Assembly: GCA_947561715.1 (NCBI GenBank)
Contig: OX387197.1
Span: 2,361,001-2,425,000 of the forward strand
Length of the DNA: 64,000 bases
Direction: 5' to 3'
DNA from: Ascidia mentula
Lineage: Eukaryota; Chordata; Ascidiacea; Phlebobranchia; Ascidiidae
Under the pieces are notes generated by a model that worked only from the letters and a program-made list of their open reading frames with translations, did no database searches and had not been told where the DNA came from. This document shows positions 1 through 10,628 of the stretch, piece after piece. The stretch's first letter is position 1, and each line of letters opens with the position of its first letter. The position numbers and the translations under genes are program-made.

Positions 1-96
1 AATATAAACCCAAGAAAATAAAAAGATTTTAATTGATGAAAGTTTTAAACTTCACCACCACAAATATTTTTACAATTATGTTTTTTTTTATTTTAG

Positions 97-1593
97 AAAA
101 TGAACAAAGGTAAGGGTCATATTATGCTGAGCTACTCCTGGGCCAATCAAGAAATGGTGTTGAAGGTAGTCCTTACCTTAAGGTGTAAACTCTCACTAAC
201 AGAAACTAAACACATATTTTTTTGAAAGATCAAGGAACGCCTAAAAGAAAATGGTTATGAAGTATGGATCGACGTTGAAAAAATGAAAGGCGATACATAT
301 GAAGTGATGGCAAATGCAGTTCAACAGTCAGCCATTGTGCTTGTTTGTTTGTCACACAAATACAAGATCAGTTCCAACTGCCGGTAAACATTAACTTTAC
401 AATAGATTATGTAGAAGTAAAAAATAATGCAAGCAAAAAACACAATTTTTGCGAGTTTGTTTTGTGGATCTGATGTATACGTGAATGAATAGATATGAGA
501 TAGGCCTGAATAATATTACTAAAAATCCCAATTTTAATAATGGTCAAGTAAAAAACATTCACACAATTTTGCACATTCATTTCTTTCCTCAGACTTGAGG
601 GAGAATATGCACAAAAGTTAGAGAAGAAAATAATTCCTTTGTTGCTTGAAAATCAATATCAGCCAGATGGTTGGCTCGGTAAGGAAATTTAAAACACTAA
701 TCATCAGCAGTTCATGCAATTTTATATTTTAGGAATCATAGTTGGAAATAACTTGTACTATGACTTCTCAAGGTCACAGTGTTTGGATTCTGGCATCTCC
801 CAGCTTTTGAGTGCTTTGCGTTCAGAAAAAATGGTAAAATTGATGAAAACCTAATGTGTGGCAAGTAGGCTACAAAAGCCAGTCCACTATCCAACTGCAA
901 AATTACAGAATAAAAAGAAAAAATGCCGCATATAAATTTATAATTACAAAATTGTTGTATTTTTTTGTGTTATAGTTTTTAAATTCCCTATTTTTAAGTC
1001 AATTTCAAACTGCCACAATTCTTAGTTCTTTTACATTTGTTAAAATATCATGGATACAACTTTTTTAGTAAATTACAAAAGTTGATGTATGATAAAACAA
1101 TTGCATGATTGAAAGCAATAACCATTTTTCTTGTGCCAATATTTGTGATGTTCATTGACTTAGTTTCCTTATCACAGACGCTTGGAACGATGATTAAATG
1201 CACAACTATATTTTCTGAAGATGTGCCTAAATGGGATGATGACACTGTAAAAAAATGGGTTGAAAAGCAAAAGAATCAACAGTAAGTAAAATTTTGCATT
1301 TGTAACATTTTAAGATGTTTTAACATTTACAAATACCTTTCCAAACCTTATTTAAAATCATTCTGTTATCCAAAGCCAAATTTTCTTTTCACAGATTACA
1401 TCTTGATGGGAAAGGAAACCAAGAAATTGATGGGAAAGAAAACCAAGAAATTGATGAGAAAACGTTAATCTTTCTTAAAAATTTGAAAAAAGAAGCACCA
1501 GAATCATTTTATCGTTTTATGGACAAACACTTCCAAATCAGCAACCCAAGCACCCTGATCATTTTTATTGAGGCACTGTCCACTATTGAATAA
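97..1593 (+). CDS. TIR-domain protein with C-terminal SAM-like domain (3' part of gene)
   Basis: Six exons can be spliced with consistent phase: 97-165, 229-383, 593-678, 733-833, 1178-1281 and 1395-1593, all with GT-AG borders. The first exon reads MLSYSWANQEMVLK. The second reads GYEVWIDVEKMKGDTYE, which is the TIR BB-loop region. Its final Glu falls where TIR NADases such as SARM1 carry their catalytic glutamate (family knowledge plus my alignment by eye). Exons 3 and 4 continue with EGEYAQKLEKKIIPLLL and PDGWLG, typical of invertebrate TIR proteins. The last two exons carry WDDDTVKKWVEKQ and a helical tail that resembles a SAM domain. Inside it a ten-residue unit is repeated (GKGNQEIDGK / GKENQEIDEK). 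The domain order TIR then SAM is the reverse of SARM1. The first visible exon is open at its 5' end, so the start codon and any further N-terminal domains probably lie outside the window. A role in NAD cleavage or innate immune signalling is inference. Confidence 0.75.
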
Positions 1594-1594
1594 A
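1589..1594 (+). promoter_or_regulatory. Poly(A) signal overlapping the TIR gene stop codon
   Basis: AATAAA is formed by the last sense codon and the TAA stop at 1591-1593, which would give an extremely short 3' UTR. A second AATAAA lies at about 2032, so this may not be the main site. Confidence 0.45.
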
Positions 1595-3296
1595 ATATTG
1601 TTTTGTTTATTAGTTCATAATGCTTTTTGTGTTTTTCAATAATGTTTTATATTTGATATAAATTTAATGTATTGTTTTCAGTTACGATTGTAGAATGAGT
1701 TTTAGTATTTTTTGTCTGTTTGGAAAAACCACAAGATTTTTTTGTATCTAACAACCACATAAGTTTATAGAAGTAAAGAAACCAGACTCGTGTATTGTAT
1801 TGCAAATGTTAACCTTACCTATTTCTTTGCATGTGTTTATTTGACTTTTCTTCAGAGATATATTTACTTTCCTTGTATTTAATTTATTGCATGAGTGATT
1901 TTGTGTATGTGGCAACATGCATGAGTGATCAGTTGGTTTATGTACTTGTTTTTTGTGTTGGAGTTGAGTTTTTTTTATTTGTTGGTATGTGCTTGTTACA
2001 TGTTTATGTAAATTTATGTTTTGATTCTATTTGAATAAAGTCCATTATAATGCTAGAAACTGTGCACATGTGTGCATTAAGTTGGATCCATTGACTTCAA
2101 GATTAAGATAAATTTACAGCAAATATATGCAAATAGTCAAATCATTTCTTCCCAAACACTCCGCGGTGACAATTAAGTCCCCCCAAAAAGTTTTGAAAGG
2201 TTTCCGGAAAACTTAATGCACGTTAAGATGCAAGTATGGACTTTGCCCCAAAGTTAAGTGAAAGGAACCCCCATAAGTTGACATTTGCTTGCGCCAAATC
2301 CAGACTTGAAAAATTTGCATTATTTCACATATTCAGAATTGGACTCGCACATGTGCTGCCCTTACTTGAAATTGTGGACGAAGCAAATATTTAGGTAATA
2401 TCCGCAGACGACTCAGTGATAAAGTGGATGATACATGTAAATAAACGAAATGTACGAGGTGACCAACTTGCATTGACTGATGCAAAATAGCATTGTCGTT
2501 ACTTTTTGTTTTCAATAGTAAGGTTCTGACTAGTTAAGGATTTAAACAAACACAAGTTAAAATACAGATATCCCTGTGCCTGTACACATCTTTTTGAACT
2601 AGAAAGCATTTTCTTATTGGTTTAATGAAAGTTACAAAAAAACATTAGAAACAAGATGATAGTAAAATATGTGTTGGGCCTATTACTTTGGGTATTTGCA
2701 AAAGGTTAATAGCGAATATTTCTAAAAACAACAAATTGTGCGTTTGTACAAAAACACATATGTCACAGTTTTATGACATCAATGCCCCACAAAAAGATGC
2801 AAAATATTAGCAGGTTTAAAATAAATATTTCCCATATGTGCAGGTGATGAACACCAACAACAGTTTGCAACAAAAGGTTTGTGCTGGGCATGTGCTTTGT
2901 TGAACAACACAAAGCAAAGTTCAGAAAAATTAAAATAAACTCCATGCTTTTCTTGCTAAGTTTGCAAAGCAGTGTATCTGTGATAATAATTACAAAGATA
3001 CAAGGCATAAGCAGTGCATCTGACACAAAAAAATCCTAATGAAATACTGCAAATTTGCACAACAGGATCTAATAATACTCAAAGTCAAGCAATGTAACAC
3101 CTAGCAAAGCTAAATTCACAATAGCAGCTGTTTCAATAGTTCGATCATTCAACACGTAATGTGACTATTTTGTCACTGCCATGTAGAAAAAGCTTGGCAG
3201 TTATTACTCATTCATATAGTATATGAAATACCTTTTCCAGTCCGGCTATCAAAAACTAAACCTGGACAGTTTAAAACACCATAAATACCAACTCAA
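1595..3296. other. Intergenic stretch without a supported gene
   Basis: AT-rich sequence. Only short open frames without splice-consistent continuation or recognisable motifs are present. I see no RNA gene here. Confidence 0.6.
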
Positions 3297-3454
3297 AATA
3301 AGCTATTTACCGCTATTTTTGTTGCCAGGCATACTAATTAATCAGAATTGCTCTTCAGGCACTCAGTTTCTAAAGTGTTTATTGGAAACCAACGTTTCGT
3401 CTGCTATCCGGCGAGAAGTCCAGAAGAGCAATTCTGATTAATAAGCTATTTACC
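3297..3454. mobile_element. Small foldback insertion with 15-bp target duplication
   Basis: A 15-bp direct repeat, AATAAGCTATTTACC, occurs at 3297-3311 and 3440-3454. Between the copies the 128-bp insert has near-terminal inverted repeats: ATTAATCAGAATTGCTCTTC near 3337 and its reverse complement near 3422-3441. The interior contains ACGTTTCGTCTGC and GGCGAGAAGTCC, a CGAAAC-type motif also seen in other insertions of this window. There is no coding capacity. The element is best read as a non-autonomous insertion. Its family is unknown. Confidence 0.7.
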
Positions 3455-3884
3455 TTTTATCAACAAACAAACAAACACTTACCTATCATCACTAAATCAT
3501 CTTTTCAAGAAATATTAAGACTGCAGCTGTGAATGTGCTATGAATTTTGAAGTAAGGCACCAATCCTCTGTACACCATCACAGAAGAAATCAAGCAACTG
3601 ATATCTTTTACAGAACCTGAAAATATGTGGCATGCTTTAAAAATACTTATTGTTATTGCACAAAAAACACATTTGTTTAGCTATCCATGGACCTGTCAAG
3701 ACAAAGTCAAATTGGTAAAAACTAAGAGTGCATATTTTGGGATCAAATTGCCTTGGATTACATTCACCCTATACTGTAGTTAGACAAATGTCCTGACTAG
3801 TATTGACTCTATAGCTAAACATTATATACATAAATACCACAATTCATATTTAAGATAAAAGACAAGTTAGTAAATCATGGTCAC

Positions 3885-4000
3885 AAGGTATGAATAGACT
3901 TCGAAAAAATGAATGGCAGCATAATGAAAGTAATGGAGAAGGCGGTTGAGGAGGCATCTATTGTACTTGTATGTTTTGCACAGCCACAAGGAAAGCAGTA
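3885..4000 (+). pseudogene. Decayed TIR-domain exon
   Basis: The reading frame gives V-stop-I-D-F-E-K-M-N-G, then MKVMEKAVEEASIVLVCFAQ. It aligns with the EVWIDVEKMKG and VMANAVQQSAIVLVCLS parts of the intact TIR gene 3.6 kb upstream. The tryptophan codon TGG of the intact copy is TGA here (3891-3893), and no proper donor follows. Neighbouring TIR exons were not found around it. The likely origin is a tandem duplicate of the TIR gene that has largely decayed. Confidence 0.65.
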
Positions 4001-4179
4001 ATTGGCGGTATTAAAATAATGTATATTCATATATTGTAAGTCTCTATGAGCTGCCACTAGTACAGAGTTGCTGCAGATTCTTGACACATCAAATGCGACT
4101 GATTTCAGGAATGTTTTAAACAGCATTGCCGCAATAAGCATATGAATAAATTTAACTATATGGTGCTAATGTGCAATGT

Positions 4180-4223
4180 CTTACAATATTTAAAAATATT
4201 GGTACAATATTTAAAAATATTGG
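4180..4223. repeat. Two-copy 21-bp palindromic tandem repeat
   Basis: TACAATATTTAAAAATATTGG occurs twice in tandem, and each copy is itself a near-palindrome (CAATATTT...AAATATTG). The rest of 4001-5270 is AT-rich and shows no gene. Confidence 0.6.
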
Positions 4224-5270
4224 TGATTTTGTTTTAGTTTCCTTTTAATATTAGTCTAATAGTTTCTCTATATATTTTCAGATGTAAAAAATTAGCAACT
4301 AAAAATTTCATACCGAGTCTTTGCTGTTGCAAGATTAGGGAGCCACCACCAATCTGCAGGCTTGAATTTCATAAAACTGAGTTTAAAGCTCAATTTACAC
4401 CTAGCGTCCTGCATTGTTTTAAACTAAAAAATGTTTTCAAATTTTAAAACTTTTCCAAAGGCTTGCGTAGCAGCAAAACAACAGAAAACATTATTCCCGC
4501 CAAAATTCTACCGGACCCGTAAATTTGTTACCGATCAGCAATGCAGTAAGATTTTTATTGGAACCCAGAAGAGGACAAAAATTCCTCTTTGATATTTAAA
4601 ATCTTTTTTTTTCATTTTTTCGGTGCTGCATTTGCGGTGGCAAAAACATTTGGCCATTTTGACTTTTTTACTAAAATATTTTTATCGGACTACCACTTTT
4701 TTTGCCTGCAATGGTGAAAAGTACGGTGGTTGTTATAACGTCGCCAGTATTCGAATGCGAGTAGTTTTGTAGCAACATTCCTTCCAATGTGATACCTAAG
4801 TCGTGGCCGTAATTTCAACAGTTGTGGTATTTTAACGACTTCGACACCACAACCTTGAAACAGTGACGGTCATAGAATGTTACTGAAACGCGCCGAATAA
4901 ATAACCAACAAATTGTGCAAACAATAGTTTAATGTTTTTACCAAACGTACTGCACTAAAGAAACAGCTGCATCGCTAGCTAGCAGAAAACAACACAAGAA
5001 AAAAACTGAAACAAAACAAGAAAAGAACAAACTACAAAAAATGCTTTGTCGTTGGGATGGCATCATGATTGTGACGCAATAAACACAAAGGAATAAACCA
5101 AAAAATGATATTAATAAGTGACTTTATAAATGTTGTGATAAATATGATCATAATGAACGCAGTAGAAATGTTGGAACTTTCACTCATATTATCAAGCAGC
5201 CTTATGATGAACTTAAAACAGAACACAGGATAAATATAATTGTCAAAAACCCCGACAACGAACTGTGACG

Positions 5271-8200
5271 TCACCACCCTGGTTGCTTGTGGGGGGTTTG
5301 GTCATAGCGGACCTTCATAGCTTGTGTTTCGACGCGACGACAAACAGCGTCTATGACGTCACTGGTTTGGTAGTCGCCCCCCAAATCAGGCGTGTGAATC
5401 TGTAAGCGTCAATATATCGTTTGTTACACAATAGAAATGCTTGGTTTGGTAGCAAGAAGGAAAACGGAAAGCCAGAGGAGCCAAAGGAATGTACCTCCCT
5501 AAAAATCTATAGTTGAATTTGAAGATTGAAAAGTTTATTTTTGTGAAGTTTCCACTTTTTCACCTAATTTTTACTCAAACAAATTTTAATATAGCATGTC
5601 TGTGTCCGAGTGATTTCTTATGCTTTAGTTTTGTTGGTAAAAATTGAAAAATGTTTAATCAACCTATAAAATAATACCCATAAGTATTGGGCTGGCTGCA
5701 ACACTGACAAGAGAGATACCCAATGCATTCACAGGGAATATAGTTTTATTTTTTTGGATGATGCAAGTTTAAATTTACCTTGTCTGTTTCAAGGGTGCTG
5801 ACCAGTGCCTGGTTGATCAGGGAAGCATATTTGTGCAATCTGTAAAGTATTGTCGGATTAAATTTCAAGTAAACTTTACCATAAAATCCTTTTCAAAAAA
5901 TAATATTAACTATCACAATATTTGTTCTGTGACCCACCCGATATACTTGAGCATGAGGGCACTTGAAAAAATCATCGCCGTTGGGTTTGCAATGTTAAGT
6001 CCAGCAATACTTTTGCCTGTGTTTCTTGTTGCCTAATAAAAAATCAAGATGTAACCAGATTGGAATTAAATCACAAAATAATTTGAGGGAGTCACACAAA
6101 ATTTTTTTTTAATTTATTTTCTATGAACACATAATTTTATATATTAATTATATGTCCTGTGGTTATGGTGAAAACTGTCACTTTGAATTGGTGAAAATTG
6201 CACAATAATCAAAAAAGTCCTTAGAGTGCATGATAGCACATTAGAGATATAAATACTTACTGTTTCAAACACTCTGTATTTGGATCCAATATTGGCTCCA
6301 GCAACAATACCAGGCCCCCCTACGAGCCCACAACAGATATTCCCTGAACAAAAAAAGGTAAAATATGTCAAACATGCAAAAAATGCCACAACTATGTATT
6401 TCAACAATGACAAATATTGTGCTACTTTTGCTGCTAGGCATACTACTTTAAACATTTTGTTTTTCTGCATGGCAAACTCAACATAGGAAAAATAAAGTAA
6501 GTTAATTTTTTTTTTAAATAAAGTAAGAGTCCTATTTAAATCAATAACGACATTTAGATCTGAATCAAACAACAAACAAACATACATAATTTTTTTAATT
6601 AAAAAAAATCACAAAGCACAACAAAAACGTAAGGTAAAATAAGTACAAAATTCATTTTAGATTGTATTACTTAATAGAGTTTTGGTAAATGGTTCTCACT
6701 GTTGTAAATAACATTTGCTTTTATAAAAATATAAGTTTCTTACATTGATCTAACTTTTAATACCATTAATATCAGTATTTGTTAACTAACACAAAATTAT
6801 CACAGAAAAAAATTAACAATCGTCATAGAAAAAAAGTTTTATATTATACATTTATATTTACTTAAACTAACCGATAATATTTCCATACAAGTTTGGCATC
6901 ACCATCACATCAAATTGCCATGGGTTCGAAACCATTTGCATTGTAGCGTTGTCGATGATAACATCATTAAATTCAATATTAGGAAAATCCTTCGCTGTTT
7001 CGCGGCAACACTCCAGAAACAAGCCATCACCCATTTTCCTGACAGAAAGAACGAAGTATATGCGAATAAAAAATACAAACCAAACATGTGTATGTTCCAG
7101 ATTGAAGGTTAAATACACAAAACTTACATGATATTAGCTTTATGCACAGCAGTAACTTTTTTTCTTCCATTTCTTTCTGCATAATTGAATGCGAATCTTG
7201 CAATTCTCAAGGAATTCTCAGCTGTGATTATCTTTAAACTTTCAACAACACCAGGGATACTCTGGAAAAAAATAATCTTAAAAATTAATTGATAGAATAA
7301 CGAGATAAATTCTCACAACAAGATAACTTCTCGAACCAGAATTGTTTATGTGAGAAACTTCTAACATTACTTCCAAATCTAGAAGAGCGCAAAAGCGAGA
7401 AAATTTTTGTTAATGTTGTTATGTTTCTTGAACTCATTGTTTTTCTATGGAGTTCAAGAAATTAAATTCTTATCCAACAATATCAAGGCAAATCAATAGA
7501 AATAATCAATGACCAATGAAATCAATGAAAAAAACAAGTGTTACTCCATCCTGACCAAGTATTCCTCTGGGACAATATTACAAGTGGCCAATGGAGAAAT
7601 GGTGTTAATGACTGTTGGATGGTTTTTAACTCAAAATGAAATTAAAAGCACATTTATATGCAATTCTGCTATGCAATGTTGGAATTAAAATGATACGAAA
7701 ACTCTAAGCTAAAGTATGTGAATTATTGTTACATCATGAGCACTATTTTTTACAATGAAAAAATTAATAGTACCTCATATTCAAGGTTAGAATATTCCCC
7801 TTCAGTATTTTCTCTGATAATTCGAATGTCTACATTATCGTGTCTCGTCTTTACTCCTGGCACACTTTTGACCTTGATAACATTTGCGAACAGACCCAGA
7901 CAAGTCCTAAAGATGTAATGGTTTCAGGCATAACAAGACAACTCCATATTTCACATTAAGTATGATTGCTATTTAGTCCAAAAAGTAACCACAAAAATCA
8001 CAACATACATTTTGCCGCTGTTTTTCCTAGACATTACATAGTTAAAGGCAATATAATAGCTTTTCTAAAGTGCTCAAAAAAAGTGACAGAATGGCAGATA
8101 TAAATTACCTCAGAGCTACATTTGCAGATTTTTGGTCAAAGTCCAACTTGTCCACATTGGTTTCCACATTACCTAAAGCATTAATATCAAATTAGCATGT

Positions 8201-9175
8201 GCAGTACATATGCACACAACAGTGCATGTACCAAATATCTGTGAACCAACCTTTGATTGCAACCTCATTTCTCATGATTGAAGTGATCGCATCGTCACAT
8301 GACCCTGATGTGAGGTTGTCCGATGTCACACAAACTTCTTCAAAATCAACCGGAACACCTTGAGTTTAAATATATCATAAATAATTATACATAAAAGGTT
8401 TGTGACCAATGTAGAGATGCATTGCTACTGACATTAACATTGATAAAAAGGTTTGCAACACAGACGTAACAGTTTTATTCTCTACTTGGTTTTTGCATAA
8501 TAGGACAAAAACTATTGGGAATTTTCTGCGTAGACATTATCACATTTGCCAATTACCGCAAATCGAGTAAAAAAACAAACCTGCACAAAGAAATATTTCC
8601 TTTACTCCACGCATCACTTCAGGCCCAATCCCATCTCCAGGGATCATCGTTACAGTTTGCCGACCTCCATACAAAGCAAAATTTCTTGCCGGAGTGGTGT
8701 TTTTTGCTTCATTGTTGTTTGTTAAGGAGGAGGTGGTCCTTGTTGACACCTTAGGTACAGAGATTCAAGATTCTTATATTTTTTTCTTCATCATATGTTA
8801 CACACTCTTTAACTGGAACATAGGCCTATATGCGAAGAAAAAGTTCCAGCTAAGAACCAAAAACGGCTATCGAGTAGCGGAGAAGTATCATCATTATATG
8901 ACTGAAAACAAATTAGGAAAACAGCCATTTGAGTTAAACACATTTCAAGACATGGCAACATGGTGTTCAATTAATGACTTTAAAACTTATAAACCAACAC
9001 AGAGAATTTTTAGCACCTTCTGAAATTTTGGCATCTTAAACATGAAAATGGTTTAATCCACTTTTGGTTGAATTTAGCCTTACACATGAATGAGAACACT
9101 TACGTTAACCAGGCGATTTGCAGCAGCAAAGTACCTCACACAAGTTCCAGAAGGTTTAAGAAAAATTTGAGCCAT
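5271..9175 (-). CDS. IDH3G: Isocitrate dehydrogenase [NAD+] subunit gamma, mitochondrial
   Basis: Regulatory subunit of the mitochondrial NAD-dependent isocitrate dehydrogenase of the TCA cycle. Eleven exons join in phase on the minus strand: 9175-9104, 8749-8581, 8358-8251, 8172-8109, 7906-7774, 7261-7128, 7038-6872, 6343-6261, 6032-5938, 5839-5779 and 5399-5271. They give 404 residues (vertebrate IDH3G has about 393). The first exon starts [12 protein letters not shown] and looks like a mitochondrial presequence. Landmarks follow in family order: [53 protein letters not shown] and [13 protein letters not shown]. The last motif and CCRETA favour gamma over beta. [16 protein letters not shown] and HTPDLGGDY follow. 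An upstream in-frame ATG at 9256 would extend the N-terminus, but a splice-acceptor-like TTTTTAG lies between it and my chosen start. In ascidians that may be a spliced-leader site (inference). The gene is head-to-head with PEX2. Confidence 0.95.
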
Positions 9176-9517
9176 CACAAAATTATACCAACCAATTCCG
9201 CAAAACTCTAAAAACACAACAAACACATTTGTCTCGACACTAAGACGAGCCATTTTCATGCACTGCACAAGTCACACGAGGTGCAATTTCAGTAGAATTG
9301 TTATTTGGATCACCCGCTTTACGCTTGTCAACAATTAAAAGCGTCACCTTCCTTGTTTGTTGAAAGACATAGAATACAGAGATATGACGTCACTTTAAAT
9401 TAGTAAGTTGTTATGCATGACTGATTTTCACGTGGTTTTGCAAATGGCCCAGTTTTGTTTTTGCAAAACAATCTATTTTTTGTTGGGTTTTCATTGTAAT
9501 GACGTTTAAATTTAAAG
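9176..9517. promoter_or_regulatory. Shared upstream region of IDH3G and PEX2
   Basis: These 342 bp separate the two divergent start codons, so they must hold both 5' UTRs and probably a bidirectional promoter. A CRE-like TGACGTCA occurs near 9385. I see no clear TATA box. The promoter role is inferred from gene geometry. Confidence 0.5.
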
Positions 9518-10351
9518 ATGAGTTCGGAGAAGGACATCGCGCTTCGTGTCGTGCAACTGGATGCTGAAGAACTGGATGAAAATTTTGATGAAATTCTTGC
9601 TACACAACTTGCAAAATGTCTGAAGTATTCTTTTCCCGGCAAAGGTTTTCTTGAAACTTTCCTAGATCCACTTATCCGCGGCATAACTTTATACTACACA
9701 TTGTGGACGGCGAAAGAATCAGTTGGACAAGCTCTACTTGGAGTAAAATATGTGGATGCAACTAGTTTGCAAGTTTCAGTGAGAAAAATAAGAATATTAA
9801 GTGCTTTACGTTTTTTGCAGTATATTTTGAACAAATATTCAAGCAAATTGCAACATTCCAGTCTGAGAAAGCTTGAAAAATTATCACAGTTTATGTTTCT
9901 ATGCAACTGGCTTCTTTTTATTTACCGTGGAGTTTTTCCCACTATGGCATTGAGGGTGCTTGGGTTAAAAAGTGTGTATGCTGAGAAAAACTACCAGAGA
10001 GAAATAACATTTCAAACCCTTGGTCGTGAAATTTTGCTTTTCGCCTCAGCCAATTCACTTGTACATTTTGTTTCCTATCTGAACATCAGAAAAGTTGCAA
10101 CATTTTTTAAGAACAAATTCTTTCCACAATCGGAAGATGACGTTTGCAAGAATTTAAAGGAATGTTTCATATGTAAAAAACTGCCCATTTATCCATCTTG
10201 TTCATATTGCAAATGTTTAGTTTATTGTTATTATTGTGTGCAAGTTAAACTGCTCAGCGAGGGGAACTTTAAATGTCCCAAATGTAACGAAGTTGTTTCT
10301 GAGGTTGGACATCTCTCAGTACAAAGCAAAGAAATGCTTTCTCATAATTGA
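9518..10351 (+). CDS. PEX2: Peroxisome biogenesis factor 2 (RING E3 subunit)
   Basis: Intronless 277-residue open frame (human PEX2 has 305). PEX2 is one of three RING peroxins in the peroxisomal membrane that ubiquitinate the import receptor PEX5. The N-terminal half carries the Pex2/Pex12 family signature (VVQLDAEELDENFDEIL, then LLGVKY), followed by hydrophobic segments near residues 120-140 and 170-190. The C-terminal RING spans about residues 214-258: CFIC, then CSYCKC, CYYC and finally CPKC. At the position of the usual RING histidine I read a cysteine (YCKCLVYCYYC), so the zinc ligands differ from the standard C3HC4. The gene lacks introns although its neighbours have 5-18 each. This could be ancestral, or it could mark a retrocopy that replaced the original. 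Confidence 0.93.
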   Translation: MSSEKDIALRVVQLDAEELDENFDEILATQLAKCLKYSFPGKGFLETFLDPLIRGITLYYTLWTAKESVGQALLGVKYVDATSLQVSVRKIRILSALRFLQYILNKYSSKLQHSSLRKLEKLSQFMFLCNWLLFIYRGVFPTMALRVLGLKSVYAEKNYQREITFQTLGREILLFASANSLVHFVSYLNIRKVATFFKNKFFPQSEDDVCKNLKECFICKKLPIYPSCSYCKCLVYCYYCVQVKLLSEGNFKCPKCNEVVSEVGHLSVQSKEMLSHN

Positions 10352-10410
10352 GCAATGAAAATCATTCATAATTTTACATGATTATACCCCTAATAACTTT
10401 GTGCAATTTC

Positions 10411-10416
10411 AATAAA
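10411..10416 (+). promoter_or_regulatory. PEX2 poly(A) signal
   Basis: AATAAA about 60 bp after the PEX2 stop and before the next gene at 10629. Confidence 0.6.
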
Positions 10417-10628
10417 GCTGTATATGTGTATGCTTCGGAGTTTGACTTTTTTCTATAAATGCCTGAAGTTTTGTCAAATGAACTGCCGCTTTGTGCTGTT
10501 TTGTCTCTTTATTTTGTGCCTAACTTAATTGAACAGGGAATTTAATCCAGTGTGAAACTACGATTTATTTTTGCACAAACAGATTTTTGTATAATTTCTT
10601 CACCAGGTTTAGCTGTTAAATAGGTAAT

